Shown here piece after piece: positions 45,733 through 57,105 of a DNA stretch of 64,000 nucleotides. The stretch lies in NCBI GenBank assembly GCA_034440615.1, contig JAOTOM010003998.1, positions 144,409 to 208,408 on the forward strand, in the 5' to 3' direction. This stretch comes from Ashinkailepas kermadecensis. Its lineage: Eukaryota; Arthropoda; Thecostraca; Neolepadidae. A program made the translations under genes and the position numbers. The notes under the pieces are model-generated. The model made no database searches and was not told the origin of the DNA. It saw only the letters and a list, made by a program, of their open reading frames with translations. Position 1 is the stretch's first letter. The number at the start of each line of letters is the position of its first letter.

Positions 45733-48596
45733 CTCACCTCACGGACTGTCACACTCATGGAGGCAGACGTGACATGAAGTGCCGGGCGGCGGAGAGTGAC
45801 GACGGCTGGAGGGCGACGTCCGTCGGGCATGTGAGTGTCATACGTCTGACATGTCTTCCTCTTCCCCCAAACCTTTCCGAACCAACCTAAGTTCTATCAC
45901 CCAGCTTCTGTCCTCTAAACGGCATTCACTTACTGAAAGGGGCGACCTGTTTAAATGGGAGGGACCACATAGGATAAATTCAGGGTGGGGAGGGAGTGTG
46001 TCGCGGAGGGATTGCGTGGCGTACAAGGATTGAGATGGCGAGTAGTGTGTGTGCAAGAAGTGCGTGGACGTAATGTGATGTGGTGTATATAAATGTAAAT
46101 ATATTAGATTATGCATAGAGATTCTGTGGTGGCTTAAGCAGAGACACGGAGCAGTTGCCCAGCCATTGCCGGGCGGGATTAGCGGTGACAGGAATACGAC
46201 CCTCCCGACCGGAAACATAGTAAACAAGTCGGCGATCAAGTGGAAGGGAGGGCCTTGGGTATTTAAATCAGATGGCATTGGGGTTAGAAGCCAATGACCG
46301 AGTAACCGACTCTCCGGGGGGGGGGGGGGAGGTTAACGTCAATGAATGGCGTAAGGAATACGACCCTCCCAGGACCGGCAGCATAGTAAATACCTCGGCG
46401 CTCAGGTGGGTGGAGAAGAGTGTATTTACATCCAGACCGAAAATGGCGGCTGTGCCTCGGGCGCTGAGGGGTGCGCGTCGCGCTTTCGCTTTGACCGGGT
46501 GACCAACAGCCGAAAAAGGGGTGTAGACAGTACCGTTTGCACTTTCCAACACAAAGGATGATGTCCACATGGTGTTTGAGATGTTTGCCTGAGATTAGTT
46601 TGCCATATAAAGTAAATCCACATATAAGCGAGGCAGCCGACCTGCCAGCCGTTCTCCTATGAACTGAACGTTCCCGGGTAAGGGTAATGAGTGTGAAGGC
46701 CAGTTTTTAACTTGACTAGAATATTAATGTTGTTTATATAAATATATATGATCTGCGTTTGGATGACGTCCAATTGCGAGAAGGGGTGCGTTGACTGTAT
46801 ACTTTGGGGGCATTAAGCACATGCTCTGGTTCTTTGACTGCAAAAGCCCGCTGGCCTCTGTGATCCAGGGGTACAGCTGGGGGCGGGCACAGTATGCAAG
46901 GTCGGATGGGCTGTCGAGCCCCACCTTGCGTCCGTCGAGTTTGGCGCCAAACACTAGGTTAAGGCAAACCACTGCACGGTCGTGAGTCCGCCCCCCCCCC
47001 GTTCGCTATACGTTTCGGCACGGAGCCGTGTAGCCTTTCCGGGGGGGGTCGGACTGGTTTGCCGTGCCATAAGCCCCGAGGCTGAAAGGGTAGGGCAGGC
47101 TAGGTTATAAAGACGGCCAGGGGACGTGCCCAACGTGGTAGGGATCCGTGCCCGCTCGTGAGCACGTTCACCTGGTCGCACAGTATCAGTATACGGCGGG
47201 TAAGGCCCGGTGCGGCACCGACCTTTCTTTAAGGCTAGGGTATGTCAGTCAAAGATACCAGAGCACTTGTATAAGCCCTCGGAGCCAGTACGATGAGCCC
47301 CCTCGTAGCATTAAGCCTTCATCCAGGCGAGGAACACTGTCAATAATGGCGAGGCCAGCTATGATGGCAGTGGAAGATTTACATATTCGGCCAACCTACC
47401 ATCCAAAATAGAGCAATGATCCGTCGATATATGTGTTTGTGTACCGCTGAGGGGGGGGCAAAATTTGGGGACCAAGTATTTCATTAATTAATAAGGATAG
47501 AATGAATGGGACGAGCGAATGTGAAGTGAATGAGGAGAACGAATCTGTTTTAGGTAGCTTTAAGGACCAGCGGAAGCCACTTGGGGCTCAATCACAGGCA
47601 CCTATTTCGAGTGAAACATTGCACAAAATTATACTACTATTAGCATCCAAAAGTCCCATCTCGAGACAAGTCATTGGAACCAAGGGCAAATTGCCTTATC
47701 ATTAATTTTCTAAATACAACGTAATCTTTCTAATTTGGCTAGACGCACTCACTTACCTATATGGTGTTCCCAAAACTTTGACCTCGCACACATATAAATT
47801 CGTGTTAGGGACGGTAGCTCAAACAACATCAAGCCGGCTGGGGTTTGGGGAATGTGTGGTGGAGGTGGCGGGGAAACACAGCACAACGCACCCCCCGACA
47901 GAGGCACAATCAGCAAAGGAGATAATTAGCCCAGTCTAAATCTAGAGTCAGCCCATGTTCAGCCTTGTTAAAGTGCAGTCTCAGTTAAAATAAAGCCCCA
48001 ATCATCAATCAGAACAGTTTTAGTTAAGGCTCGGTTGGCCTAACTTTCACACACCCCTAATACACAGCACGCAGCCCCAGCCACACACCCACACCCAAAC
48101 ACCCGCCACACCCGCCAAACCACCGAAGCCACCACCCCCACACCCCAACGACGGCAGAGCCGCCACCCCTACAGTTGCAGTTTTGCAAGCGTTTGCGATC
48201 AATTTGTGAAAAGCATCAATTTTGCAAAAAATGTGATATTTGCCCTAGCCTGGACGGTTGCCTATCAAATCCAGGTATATTAAATCCGGGTACTATAAAT
48301 CGAAATATCTCACCACACGCCCACACACCCACACTACACGTCTGTTTTGTTGTTTCGTCTTTCTAGCACGTTTCGTTTCGAAACAGCAGGGTATCAACCT
48401 CCCTTACCTTCACTGGCAAGGGTGGAAAAACACCGCACATGGGCCAGGTTTAACCCGCACCATATCAGGGTGGTGGTTGATTTACGCCCTTTACAAAGCT
48501 TGCCTGTGTCATAAAATGTAGACCTCCACGAAGTCTGCCTCACAGTCTGGTTGACTGCACACACCACCATGTATGCATTGATCCATCACCTTTCAG
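44987..48596. other. No complete gene recognised
   Basis: 45237-45700 has short GC-rich frames (one ends FTTDPA) that could be remains of a transposon, but I cannot name it. (CT)n at 45703-45728. AGGAATACGACCCTCCC occurs at 46191 and 46355 inside two similar stretches of about 80 bp, a local duplication. G-runs lie at 46317-46329 and 47040-47048. 48050-48170 is CA/CCA-rich. Confidence 0.4.
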
Positions 48597-49428
48597 CGGT
48601 ATGAACTCTGGCGGGCGCCTGGGAGTCGGTGTGCGGTGGAGTCGATTCAGTCCGCGTCTGGGGCCGGAAGCGTACAGGATGTGGCTGTCCGCGTTGCTGA
48701 TCGCCTGCGGCAGTTCTCTGACTCTGTTCTTGCTCACCTGTTACAGCACACCGGCGGCAGATGCGGTCCAGTACCTGGCGCGGGAAATGGTGCACGCCCA
48801 ACACCCGCTGAAGAGCGCAGTGGCGGCACCGTCCCAGCTGATATGCGCCTTCCTCTGCGCCGCACACCAGCCCGAGCCGCACCTGCCGGACAGCACCCTC
48901 AACTGCCTCAAGTGGAGCTACGACAGAGACTCACGTGAGTGCCGGCTGTGGCCGCTGCACTCGCCGGAAAACCCGCTGACCGCCACCAATGGCAGCCTGT
49001 ACCAGCGCCGCTTCCCGCCCGGCTACACCCTCTTCGAGGGCCACGGGGTAGCCTACCGTGCTCATGAGAAGAAAATCACACCTGGTCCACAAGCGCTCAA
49101 GCTGATTGAGGTCTGTGCTGAAGACGACCCGTACGCTATCCCTGCCTTCCCGGTCACTGACGAGCAAATGCTATTCATGCAAGCCATACCATTTCCTTAC
49201 ATATTCCAATGGTTGAGCATCAACGATATCCAGGAGGCGGGCGTCTACCGAGACGTCTTCAACCGCGCCACCGTGTCGCTGGCGCTTTCCGAGCGATACT
49301 ACTTGTGTGATGATGACGTGGTCAAGTGTGCTTCCGGCCTCTTGCATGCACGATTCCTACTCATACATGTGCGAGTATTGGCTGTGAATTTTGCGTACAT
49401 TTCCCAGATGCGTCCGGCTAGTCCATGA
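48597..49428 (+). CDS. Coding exon of a secreted or membrane protein with PAN-like and C-type-lectin-like sequence
   Basis: The open frame runs from ATG 48601 to TGA 49428. A CACCTTTCAG at 48587-48596 could be a splice acceptor. A second ATG at 48679 starts MWLSALLIACGSSLTLFLL, a good signal peptide or anchor, and is my preferred start. Counting from the first ATG, cysteines 82, 86, 102 and 114 (CAFLC...CLKWSYD...CRLW) resemble a PAN/apple-type domain. Residues about 165-235 (LIEVCAEDDPYAIPAFPVTDEQML, then FQWLSINDIQEAGVYRDVF) resemble the WIG-ND(I/L)-EG core of a C-type-lectin fold. PAN and lectin modules bind sugars or proteins outside the cell. Composition is GC-rich and coding-like, unlike the surroundings. 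The last 30 or so residues look like intron read-through, so this is probably one exon of a longer gene; no strong splice donor is evident. Host gene likely, name unknown. Confidence 0.6.
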
Positions 49429-49904
49429 ACACGCGTTGGATGTCGGTTTTGTGTTCCCTGCCACGTGTCACGTGTGCTGTCTACAATGCGTGCAGCCAGT
49501 GACGTAGCCAGCAACTGTCCAAGGAGGGACGGGTTATGTGAAGAGGGCTAGTCCACCCTCACAATTTTTATGTCGACGGATGTCATCCACTTTTTCGGAA
49601 CTGTTGCCGTTTTCTTTGGAAAATTTTATGTTTTTTTATTATCATTGGTGCCCGCATCGACAGATCCCCTACCTCCTCACATTGTAAGTAGCTATGACAG
49701 TCCTATCAGACAGGAGTGTAGATGGCCTAAACATGCATCTAGATGCCGGACGTGAACAGTCCAGATCCGTCCAGATGTTCACCGTCCAAATGTTCGCCGA
49801 CGTTCACCATTCACCGTTCACCGTCTGGCGTGGCCATGCTACGTAGCTGCCGTACTGGGCTGTAATTATCAACAATTTCGACCACCCTTGCGTTCACTCA
49901 CGCA
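49429..49904. other. No gene recognised, possibly intron of the preceding gene
   Basis: Contains a small GTTCACCGTCCAAATG-type repeat at 49755-49830. No further exon seen. Confidence 0.4.
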
Positions 49905-50027
49905 CGCGCACAACAATCCACATACACACATACACACACACACACGCCGCACACGCACACGCACACGCACACGCACACGCACACGCACACGCACACGCAC
50001 ACACACACACGCACACGCACACGCACA

Positions 50028-50081
<54 letters not shown>

Positions 50082-50150
50082 ACGCACGCGCACGCACACA
50101 CACACACACATATATATCTACATACACACACACACACACACACACACAAT
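49905..50150. repeat. (CACACG)n / (CA)n microsatellite
   Basis: Alternating purine-pyrimidine tract with a short TATATATC interruption at 50109. It has Z-DNA-forming potential. Confidence 0.95.
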
Positions 50151-51106
50151 GTTTCACTGTCTCAATCCACTCAATCTTTACCATCCTCTTTCCATTCCAT
50201 TTAAACGCTGTTTGGCTGTCACCATATTGCTGTCTGTTTAATTCAAATTCTTGTTCAATGTTTCTTGTTCAATGAGAAATAACCATGGCCGATGCACCGA
50301 CATAAAGCAATCCAACCCAACCCAACTCAATACAAGGCCTACAAAGCCTAGAACCCACAAAGCCGCGTCCTGAAGCAAGTTGCGAAATTATAACATTTTG
50401 TGTAACTAATCGAAGACAGTTCTGGTCACCGACACTCAGAACACCCCACTATTTAACAGCCTAATCCGTGATACCTAATGCCAACAGCTAGATGTGAATT
50501 AATAATGCGATTTAAATGTACAATAAAACCCAGACTATCGAGTCACCATGTCGATCAACGTACCGTTTTAGCAAACTCGCCCCACCAATCAGTTCGACGG
50601 CTCACGTGTCGGGACCGACCAAATTATATATTTTATATTATATTATACTTTATAGAATATATATGTATACATGTAGATTATATTATACTGATAACTAATT
50701 TGCGTCACCTCTGCAGAGGGGTTTTCGACAACTCTACTCCAGACCACATAATATCCACGACCAATTAATTAAAGACACTTCCATTATTCAAAACACTTGA
50801 AATCAAACTCCGCCAATACCCATTCCGTATAACAAGAATCGTTTCATTAGTTTCGTTTCGCTGACACCTGGCTGACACCGCCCAAAGTAAATGTCATGTT
50901 CACATCCTCCCCAAACTATAACAATCTTCTCGCGTCACATCGCTAATCGAAGCTTCCGGAACCACTCAAGACCTTGAGGTCCGGCGAACACATGCCCTGC
51001 GTTTCCATTGTCTGGAACAATTCATGACTTTTGTTGGTTGGTGCATGACGCACTTTATGCAATCTGCTAATCGGCGCCGCCCACACTGTTTCGCCAGTGG
51101 GCCACG
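50151..51106. other. No gene recognised
   Basis: AT-rich. TA-rich tract at 50630-50695. No domain or repeat end. Confidence 0.4.
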
Positions 51107-51198
51107 GGATTGGGAAATGCCCGAGCGGTGTGAGCGTTGAACCCGGGACCTTTGTATCCAGGTTTCAACACTGACCGCTCGGCAATCCTTTTGAAATG
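51107..51198 (-). repeat. tRNA-like sequence arranged as an inverted repeat
   Basis: The minus strand reads GGATTGCCGAGCGGTCAGTG, with an A-box-like TGCCGAGCGGT, then a B-box-like GGTTCAACGC. The plus strand has a matching half (GCCCGAGCGGTGTGAGCGTTGAA), so 51119-51141 and 51164-51184 are imperfect inverted copies around CCCGGGACC. It could be a foldback of a tRNA-Leu/Ser-derived SINE. No complete tRNA fold. Confidence 0.5.
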
Positions 51199-51617
51199 AC
51201 CTTTCACTTCCGCAGAACTCGCGCCATCTGTTGGTAGAGTCCTGCACTATCCACGTCACATAGGTGGCGCCACTGCTTCACCTACACTCGACTCGCTGCA
51301 CATGTTCGTCTCGGTCTTCGAGCCGCGACTACGTCTGTAATGTGGTCGCACCTGACTGTTCACTGGGTTAAATTTGTTTTTATACACGCTGTTAATTCTT
51401 CCCAGTGTGGCGAGTGCTTCTTACGCTGGGCAGACCCAACGATCTGGATGAGTGCGTCGGAGAGAAAACGACTACGGAACGGTAAGCAGTGTGTCTGGTG
51501 CAATATACACTGGTGTCGTTTGAAAGCAGGTGTTCCCGTATCGCCTTCCGACAGCTCAGTGGAGACGACGACTGTGGCAGGACGCTAACACTTGAACCAA
51601 CGCTGAGGCGCTTCATT

Positions 51618-51707
51618 ATGGGCGATCGTTGTGCTACTAACTGCGTATTCCGCCGGAAGCCCGCGAAGGTCGACTTCTGCCGCTTCCCTGTTCCAGCTGC
51701 ACGCTGA
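51618..51707 (+). pseudogene. Orphan N-terminal THAP-domain fragment
   Basis: ATG 51618 opens MGDRCATNCVFRRKPAKVDFCRFPVPAAR and stops at TGA 51707. THAP zinc fingers start with M..(R/K)C....C and continue to a F.(R/K)FP motif about 20 residues on; here C5, C9 and FCRFP fit. The remaining parts (conserved W, second Cys-His pair, AVPTIF) are absent. Either this is the first exon of a THAP gene or P-element-like transposase, or a truncated copy. No donor-like GT follows the FP motif directly, so I favour a relic. THAP domains bind specific DNA in P-type transposases and in some host regulators. The P-element-like relic at 20.3 kb lacks exactly this part but is 30 kb away. Confidence 0.5.
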
Positions 51708-53661
51708 ATGATGTGGGATAAACGTTCACATTTTATCATTTTCACAAATCAAGTTTAAGCAAGGTACGTCATGGAACTTGATTGATTAACTTACAGCAGG
51801 TCGTTAGAGTATGTTCACCCATCATGCACGCTAACCGTGTAAACTGCTTCAAGTTCATTGAAGGAAGCTCCGATAGATGGCTTATATATACTAAAGAAAA
51901 ACTGCAAAGAGCTTCAATAATTAACCTAATATTACCTGAATTGATCTGGTATCAGCGACCTTTCGTTTGCGGTATGTACATATGTCGTGCACGCAATCCA
52001 TTTTGGGAAATCAAGGAAATAAAGCGCTGGAAGATTACCTGTTCCGTGGTTTATTATAACACGCATGCCCTGAGATGCAAGAAAATATACACTCAATTTA
52101 TCATAGCCCCCCTGTGAAAAGAAGTCTGCAAAAAATACATGCCGAAGCGTGATGAATTACATCAGCCATTGGTGATTATTTTGAGAGAAAAATACTTGAT
52201 TTTGCCTAGCATAGCACACGTGCTTCGTGGGATGTAAAACATACATTGCAGGGACGACCTTAGCATATTTCATTAGCATTCGTGCGGGTCAAGTGCATGC
52301 ATATTGGAATGCCCCCTGCATAGCATGTAAGGTGGCCGTCTCTCAGCCGAAGGGGTGCGGGTTCGAGTCTCACTCGCCGCTACTCTCCGCCCGCGGCCAA
52401 TCGGCGTGAGCGATTGTCGACGGTATGCAGCCCAACAGTCGATACATCGCACAAATCAATAATAATCACCAACCGTGCGTTAATCTTTCGCCCTCTTACG
52501 GGAAAGTGGCGCAACGTGCCCCACCCCCACCCCTGGGATTTTACATACGCTTGTTGCTCATCCCGAAACCTGGTAACTGCCCGATATTCTCTGCATGAGC
52601 ATATTTATTTTTTGCTCTACATTGGACAGAGGCGCTCCAAGAATGAATTTTGAGGGGCAAGTTGAGCACAGTTTTCAGATGCTTCACGTCGAATGTGCCT
52701 GGCTCTCTACTCTGTATCTTTCAATTGCTTACCGTTATTCATCAAACTTCTCAGCCAGTGTTGCAAATGTCCCGCAGCCAGCCAGAGACCATGCTGCTAC
52801 TTAACTTGCTAACATGCAGTTCATAGAATTGCCACAGGCGCCACCAGGGCGAGCAGGAAGCGGAGTAGATGTATTGCCGAAGTTCTTGTAGTTTATGCAA
52901 TTGAGGAATTATAGTACTACATGGATATACGGCATTTGGGGATGTTTTAGAGAATGCCGAAAACATTTTAGTCAAGAGCGACTCCGTTGACCCTATAAAA
53001 TATGAGCGTAATATATCACATCTGTGATGGATGTGATGCACATCCTATCAAAAGCGGCACCAGAAGGCGACCTTTTTTGGGGGGTGGGGGCGGCGCAAAT
53101 GCTTAACAAGGTTCTCCATTTTTAATAATTGGCTATTTTATTCCGTGTGCCTTTAATACCAGATGGTGAAGACATCCCCGTCCTGATATCTCACTCCGCA
53201 TGTGAGGACGTGCTAAAGCAAGCGCTCTTCTCGAACTATTCATTCTGAGTCAACATAATGTTATTCAGATTAGATAGTCGCCGTGACGCTGTAATTACCC
53301 ATCTGATCACATTGACCATTAATGTCGTGCTACATTTATTATCTAACAGCCGAAAATGCGGCCAAATGGGACGTGAAGTCGCCAAGCCATATCCGTTCCC
53401 AAGTGTCACATAATATGTCTGCCGAGGGTCACCCGCCCTGACCAAACAAGCTGGGCCAGCCGCGCCCGCCGACTGCTTTCGGTGTGCCCTCCCAAGGCTG
53501 AGTCAGTTCGCCCGACCGACACCGAGGCTAAATTATCGGGCAGGCCGGCGTCCTTCTGCTACCAGGGGCTGCGCGAAATCCCGGCATTCCTTCCAACCGG
53601 CTCCGGAGGTCCTCTGCTCCTGATCCGGACAGAACGTACGCCGGTCATCCTCGACCCACTG
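51708..53661. other. No protein gene recognised
   Basis: Contains the tRNA-like piece at 52327-52383. The frame 51782-52117 has no domain. A G-run lies at 53077-53085. Confidence 0.4.
52327..52383 (+). ncRNA. Partial tRNA-like sequence with B-box
   Basis: GGTGGCCGTCTCTCAGCCGA, then GGTGCGGGTTCGAGTCTCAC shares GTCTC.CA..CGAA.G and GGTTCGAGTCTCAC with the minus strand at 846-917. The A-box part is poor. Probably a truncated SINE of the same type. Confidence 0.4.
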
Positions 53662-54338
53662 GCACACGCCCATGGATTCACGGTGACACGACCGACCAGG
53701 GCCCTTCTGACGACACCCAGTTGACGAGCGCTCGTGGAGCACGCCCATGGATTCACGGTGACACGACCGACCAGGGCCCTTCTGACGACACCCAGTTGAC
53801 GAGCGCTCGTGGAGCACGCCCATGGTTTCACGGTAGCACGACCGACTAGGGCCCTTCTGACGACACCCAGTTGACGAGCGCTCGTGGAGCACGCCCATGG
53901 TTTCACGGTAGCACGACCGACTAGGGCCCTTCTGACGACACCCAGTTGACGAGCGCTCGTGGAGCACGCCCATGGATTCACGGTGACACGACCGACTAGG
54001 GCCCTTCTGACGACACCCAGTTGACGAGCGCTCGTGGAGCACGCCCATGGTTTCACGGTAGCACGACCGACTAGGGCCCTTCTGACGACACCCAGTTGAC
54101 GAGCGCTCGTGGAGCACGCCCATGGTTTCACGGTAGCACGACCGACTAGGGCCCTTCTGACGACACCCAGTTGACGAGCGCTCGTGGAGCACGCCCATGG
54201 TTTCACGGTAGCACGACCGACTAGGGCCCTTCTGACGACACCCAGTTGACGAGCGCTCGTGGAGCACGCCCATGGATTCACAGTGACACGACCGACCAGG
54301 GCCCTCCTGACGACACCCAGTTGACGAGCCCTCGTGGC
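53662..54338. repeat. 75-bp tandem repeat, 9 copies
   Basis: Each unit contains CGCCCATGG, CACGACCGAC.AGGGCCC and CACCCAGTTGACGAGCGCTC. Two variants occur: A (GATTCACGGTGACACG) and B (TTTCACGGTAGCACG), in the order A A B B A B B B A. The minus strand is open through the array because 75 is a multiple of three; I do not regard this as a gene. Confidence 0.95.
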
Positions 54339-54969
54339 GAAGTGGGTGATACATGTAGAAGGGAGCTACGCACACCGGATGTGCGAACATCCGCGCCTTA
54401 TCTTACCCAACACCGTAATACATTCTTACTTTTCAGCGAACCCTAGTTAAGCTAATCCTATTCTTTTAGCGTAAATTGAAACATATAGATACGGTGATGG
54501 AGGGTGGTGTCAATTTTATCCCCCAAATAATTTGATCCATAGCACCACACGTGACATCAATTTTCTGGCAAGATACGAAGGAATATTTCGCTAATAATTT
54601 CATACCCATGCAAGCGACATATCTGTTAAAAGGTGTGAGAGAAACTCGAAAAAGTTCCCAACCAATAAAATGTACCACTGTGTAAAATGTGATCTCAGCC
54701 TTGAGACAATCAATGGCCCCATATAAGTGATGCTTGATGTCAGCCCAGATGTCTTGTAACGAGATACACGCTGGTTTTTGGTTTGCTTCCGTAGCCCGCT
54801 CTGTTTGGAATTGTCAGCGGGTTGTATCAGTCATCATGTGAATTGAACTTATCGAATTTTCGCAGCGATCACCCATACGACGCATTCCACGCGTCAGATA
54901 TGGCACAATACCATAATGTGGCAACAATTCGAAAACTTAAGAGGCCTAGCAGAAACCGTAGAACGCACG
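54339..54969. other. Spacer between two arrays, no gene recognised
   Basis: AT-rich, unique-looking. Confidence 0.4.
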
Positions 54970-56121
54970 AAGTGTGGCGACTGCGCCCAATGCGCGAGGC
55001 CGGTGCACACGTGCACGAAGTGTGGCGACTGCGCCCAATGCGCGAGGCCGGTGCACACGTGCACGAAGTGTGGCGACTGCGCCCAGTGCGCGAGGCCGGT
55101 GCACACGTGCACGAAGTGTGGCGACTGCGCCCAATGCGCGAGGCCGGTGCACACGTGCACGAAGTGTGGCGACTGCGCCCAATGCGCGAGGCCGGTGCAC
55201 ACGTGCACGAAGTGTGGCGACTGCGCCCAGTGCGCGAGGCCGGTGCACACGTGCACGAAGTGTGGCGACTGCGCCCAGTGCGCGAGGCCGGTGCACACGT
55301 GCACGAAGTGTGGCGACTGCGCCCAATGCGCGAGGCCGGTGCACACGTGCACGAAGTGTGGCGACTGCGCCCAATGCGCGAGGCCGGTGCACACGTGCAC
55401 GAAGTGTGGCGACTGCGCCCAGTGCGCGAGGCCGGTGCACACGTGCACGAAGTGTGGCGACTGCGCCCAGTGCGCGAGGCCGGTGCACACGTGCACGAAG
55501 TGTGGCGACTGCGCCCAGTGCGCGAGGCCGGTGCACACGTGCACGAAGTGTGGCGACTGCGCCCAATGCGCGAGGCCGGTGCACACGTGCACGAAGTGTG
55601 GCGACTGCGCCCAGTGCGCGAGGCCGGTGCACACGTGCACGAAGTGTGGCGACTGCGCCCAGTGCGCGAGGCCGGTGCACACGTGCACGAAGTGTGGCGA
55701 CTGCGCCCAGTGCGCGAGGCCGGTGCACACGTGCACGAAGTGTGGCGACTGCGCCCAGTGCGCGAGGCCGGTGCACACGTGCACGAAGTGTGGCGACTGC
55801 GCCCAGTGCGCGAGGCCGGTGCACACGTGCACGAAGTGTGGCGACTGCGCCCAATGCGCGAGGCCGGTGCACACGTGCACGAAGTGTGGCGACTGCGCCC
55901 AGTGCGCGAGGCCGGTGCACACGTGCACGAAGTGTGGCGACTGCGCCCAATGCGCGAGGCCGGTGCACACGTGCACGAAGTGTGGCGACTGCGCCCAGTG
56001 CGCGAGGCCGGTGCACACGTGCACGAAGTGTGGCGACTGCGCCCAGTGCGCGAGGCCGGTGCACACGTGCACGAAGTGTGGCGACTGCGCCCAATGCGCG
56101 AGGCCGGTGCACACGTGCACG
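54970..56121. repeat. 48-bp satellite, exactly 24 copies
   Basis: The unit begins AAGTGTGGCGACTGCGCCCA and ends GTGCACACGTGCACG. All copies are 48 bp and differ almost only at one A/G site (CCCAATGCG or CCCAGTGCG). No frame on either strand contains a stop, so six frames stay open for over 1.1 kb. One frame would read KCGDCAQCARPVHTCT repeatedly. It is a satellite rather than a gene unless transcription is shown. Confidence 0.97.
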
Positions 56122-57105
56122 AACGTTGGCGCTTTGGTGACTGGCCGCTAGTAACTGGAATGTGTGGCGACTGCGCCCAGTGCGCAGGGCCGGTGCACAC
56201 GTGCACGAACGTTGGCGCTTTGGTGACTGGCCGCTAGTAACTGGAATGTGTGGCGACTGCGCCCAGTGCGCGAGGCCGGTGCACACGTGCACGAACGTTG
56301 GCGCTTTGGTGACTGGCCGCTAGTAACTGGAATGTGTGGCGACTGCGCCCAGTGCGCAGGGCCGGTGCACACGTGCACGAACGTTGGCGCTTTGGTGACT
56401 GGCCGCTAGTAACTGGAATGTGTGGCGACTGCGCCCAGTGCGCAGGGCCGGTGCACACGTGCACGAACGTTGGCGCTTTGGTGACTGGCCGCTAGTAACT
56501 GGAATGTGTGGCGACTGCGCCCAGTGCGCAGGGCCGGTGCACACGTGCACGAACGTTGGCGCTTTGGTGACTGGCCGCTAGTAACTGGAATGTGTGGCGA
56601 CTGCGCCCAGTGCGCAGGGCCGGTGCACACGTGCACGAACGTTGGCGCTTTGGTGACTGGCCGCTAGTAACTGGAATGTGTGGCGACTGCGCCCAGTGCG
56701 CAGGGCCGGTGCACACGTGCACGAACGTTGGCGCTTTGGTGACTGGCCGCTAGTAACTGGAATGTGTGGCGACTGCGCCCAGTGCGCAGGGCCGGTGCAC
56801 ACGTGCACGAACGTTGGCGCTTTGGTGACTGGCCGCTAGTAACTGGAATGTGTGGCGACTGCGCCCAGTGCGCGAGGCCGGTGCACACGTGCACGAACGT
56901 TGGCGCTTTGGTGACTGGCCGCTAGTAACTGGAATGTGTGGCGACTGCGCCCAGTGCGCAGGGCCGGTGCACACGTGCACGAACGTTGGCGCTTTGGTGA
57001 CTGGCCGCTAGTAACTGGAATGTGTGGCGACTGCGCCCAGTGCGCGAGGCCGGTGCACACGTGCACGAACGTTGGCGCTTTGGTGACTGGCCGCTAGTAA
57101 CTGGA
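56122..57105. repeat. 86-bp satellite, 11 copies plus a final 38-bp piece
   Basis: Each unit is a 38-bp segment (AACGTTGGCGCTTTGGTGAC to AACTGGA) joined to a 48-bp segment that is the preceding satellite with few changes. The array ends after a twelfth 38-bp segment at 57068-57105. A CAGGG/CGAGG variant distinguishes units 2, 9 and 11. Confidence 0.97.

Noticed and set aside
48930..48940. Strong donor-like CACGTGAGTG inside the PAN-like exon
   Set aside because: The reading frame and domain-like sequence (SRECRLW) continue straight through it, so I do not treat it as an exon end.
53533..54390. 285-codon minus-strand frame with a 25-residue repeat
   Set aside because: Follows from a stop-free 75-bp unit; no signal peptide, domain or promoter.
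54822..56292. Open frames of 388-471 codons on both strands
   Set aside because: They come from a 48-bp stop-free satellite unit and are open in all frames. No splice sites, conserved start or domain outside the repeat.
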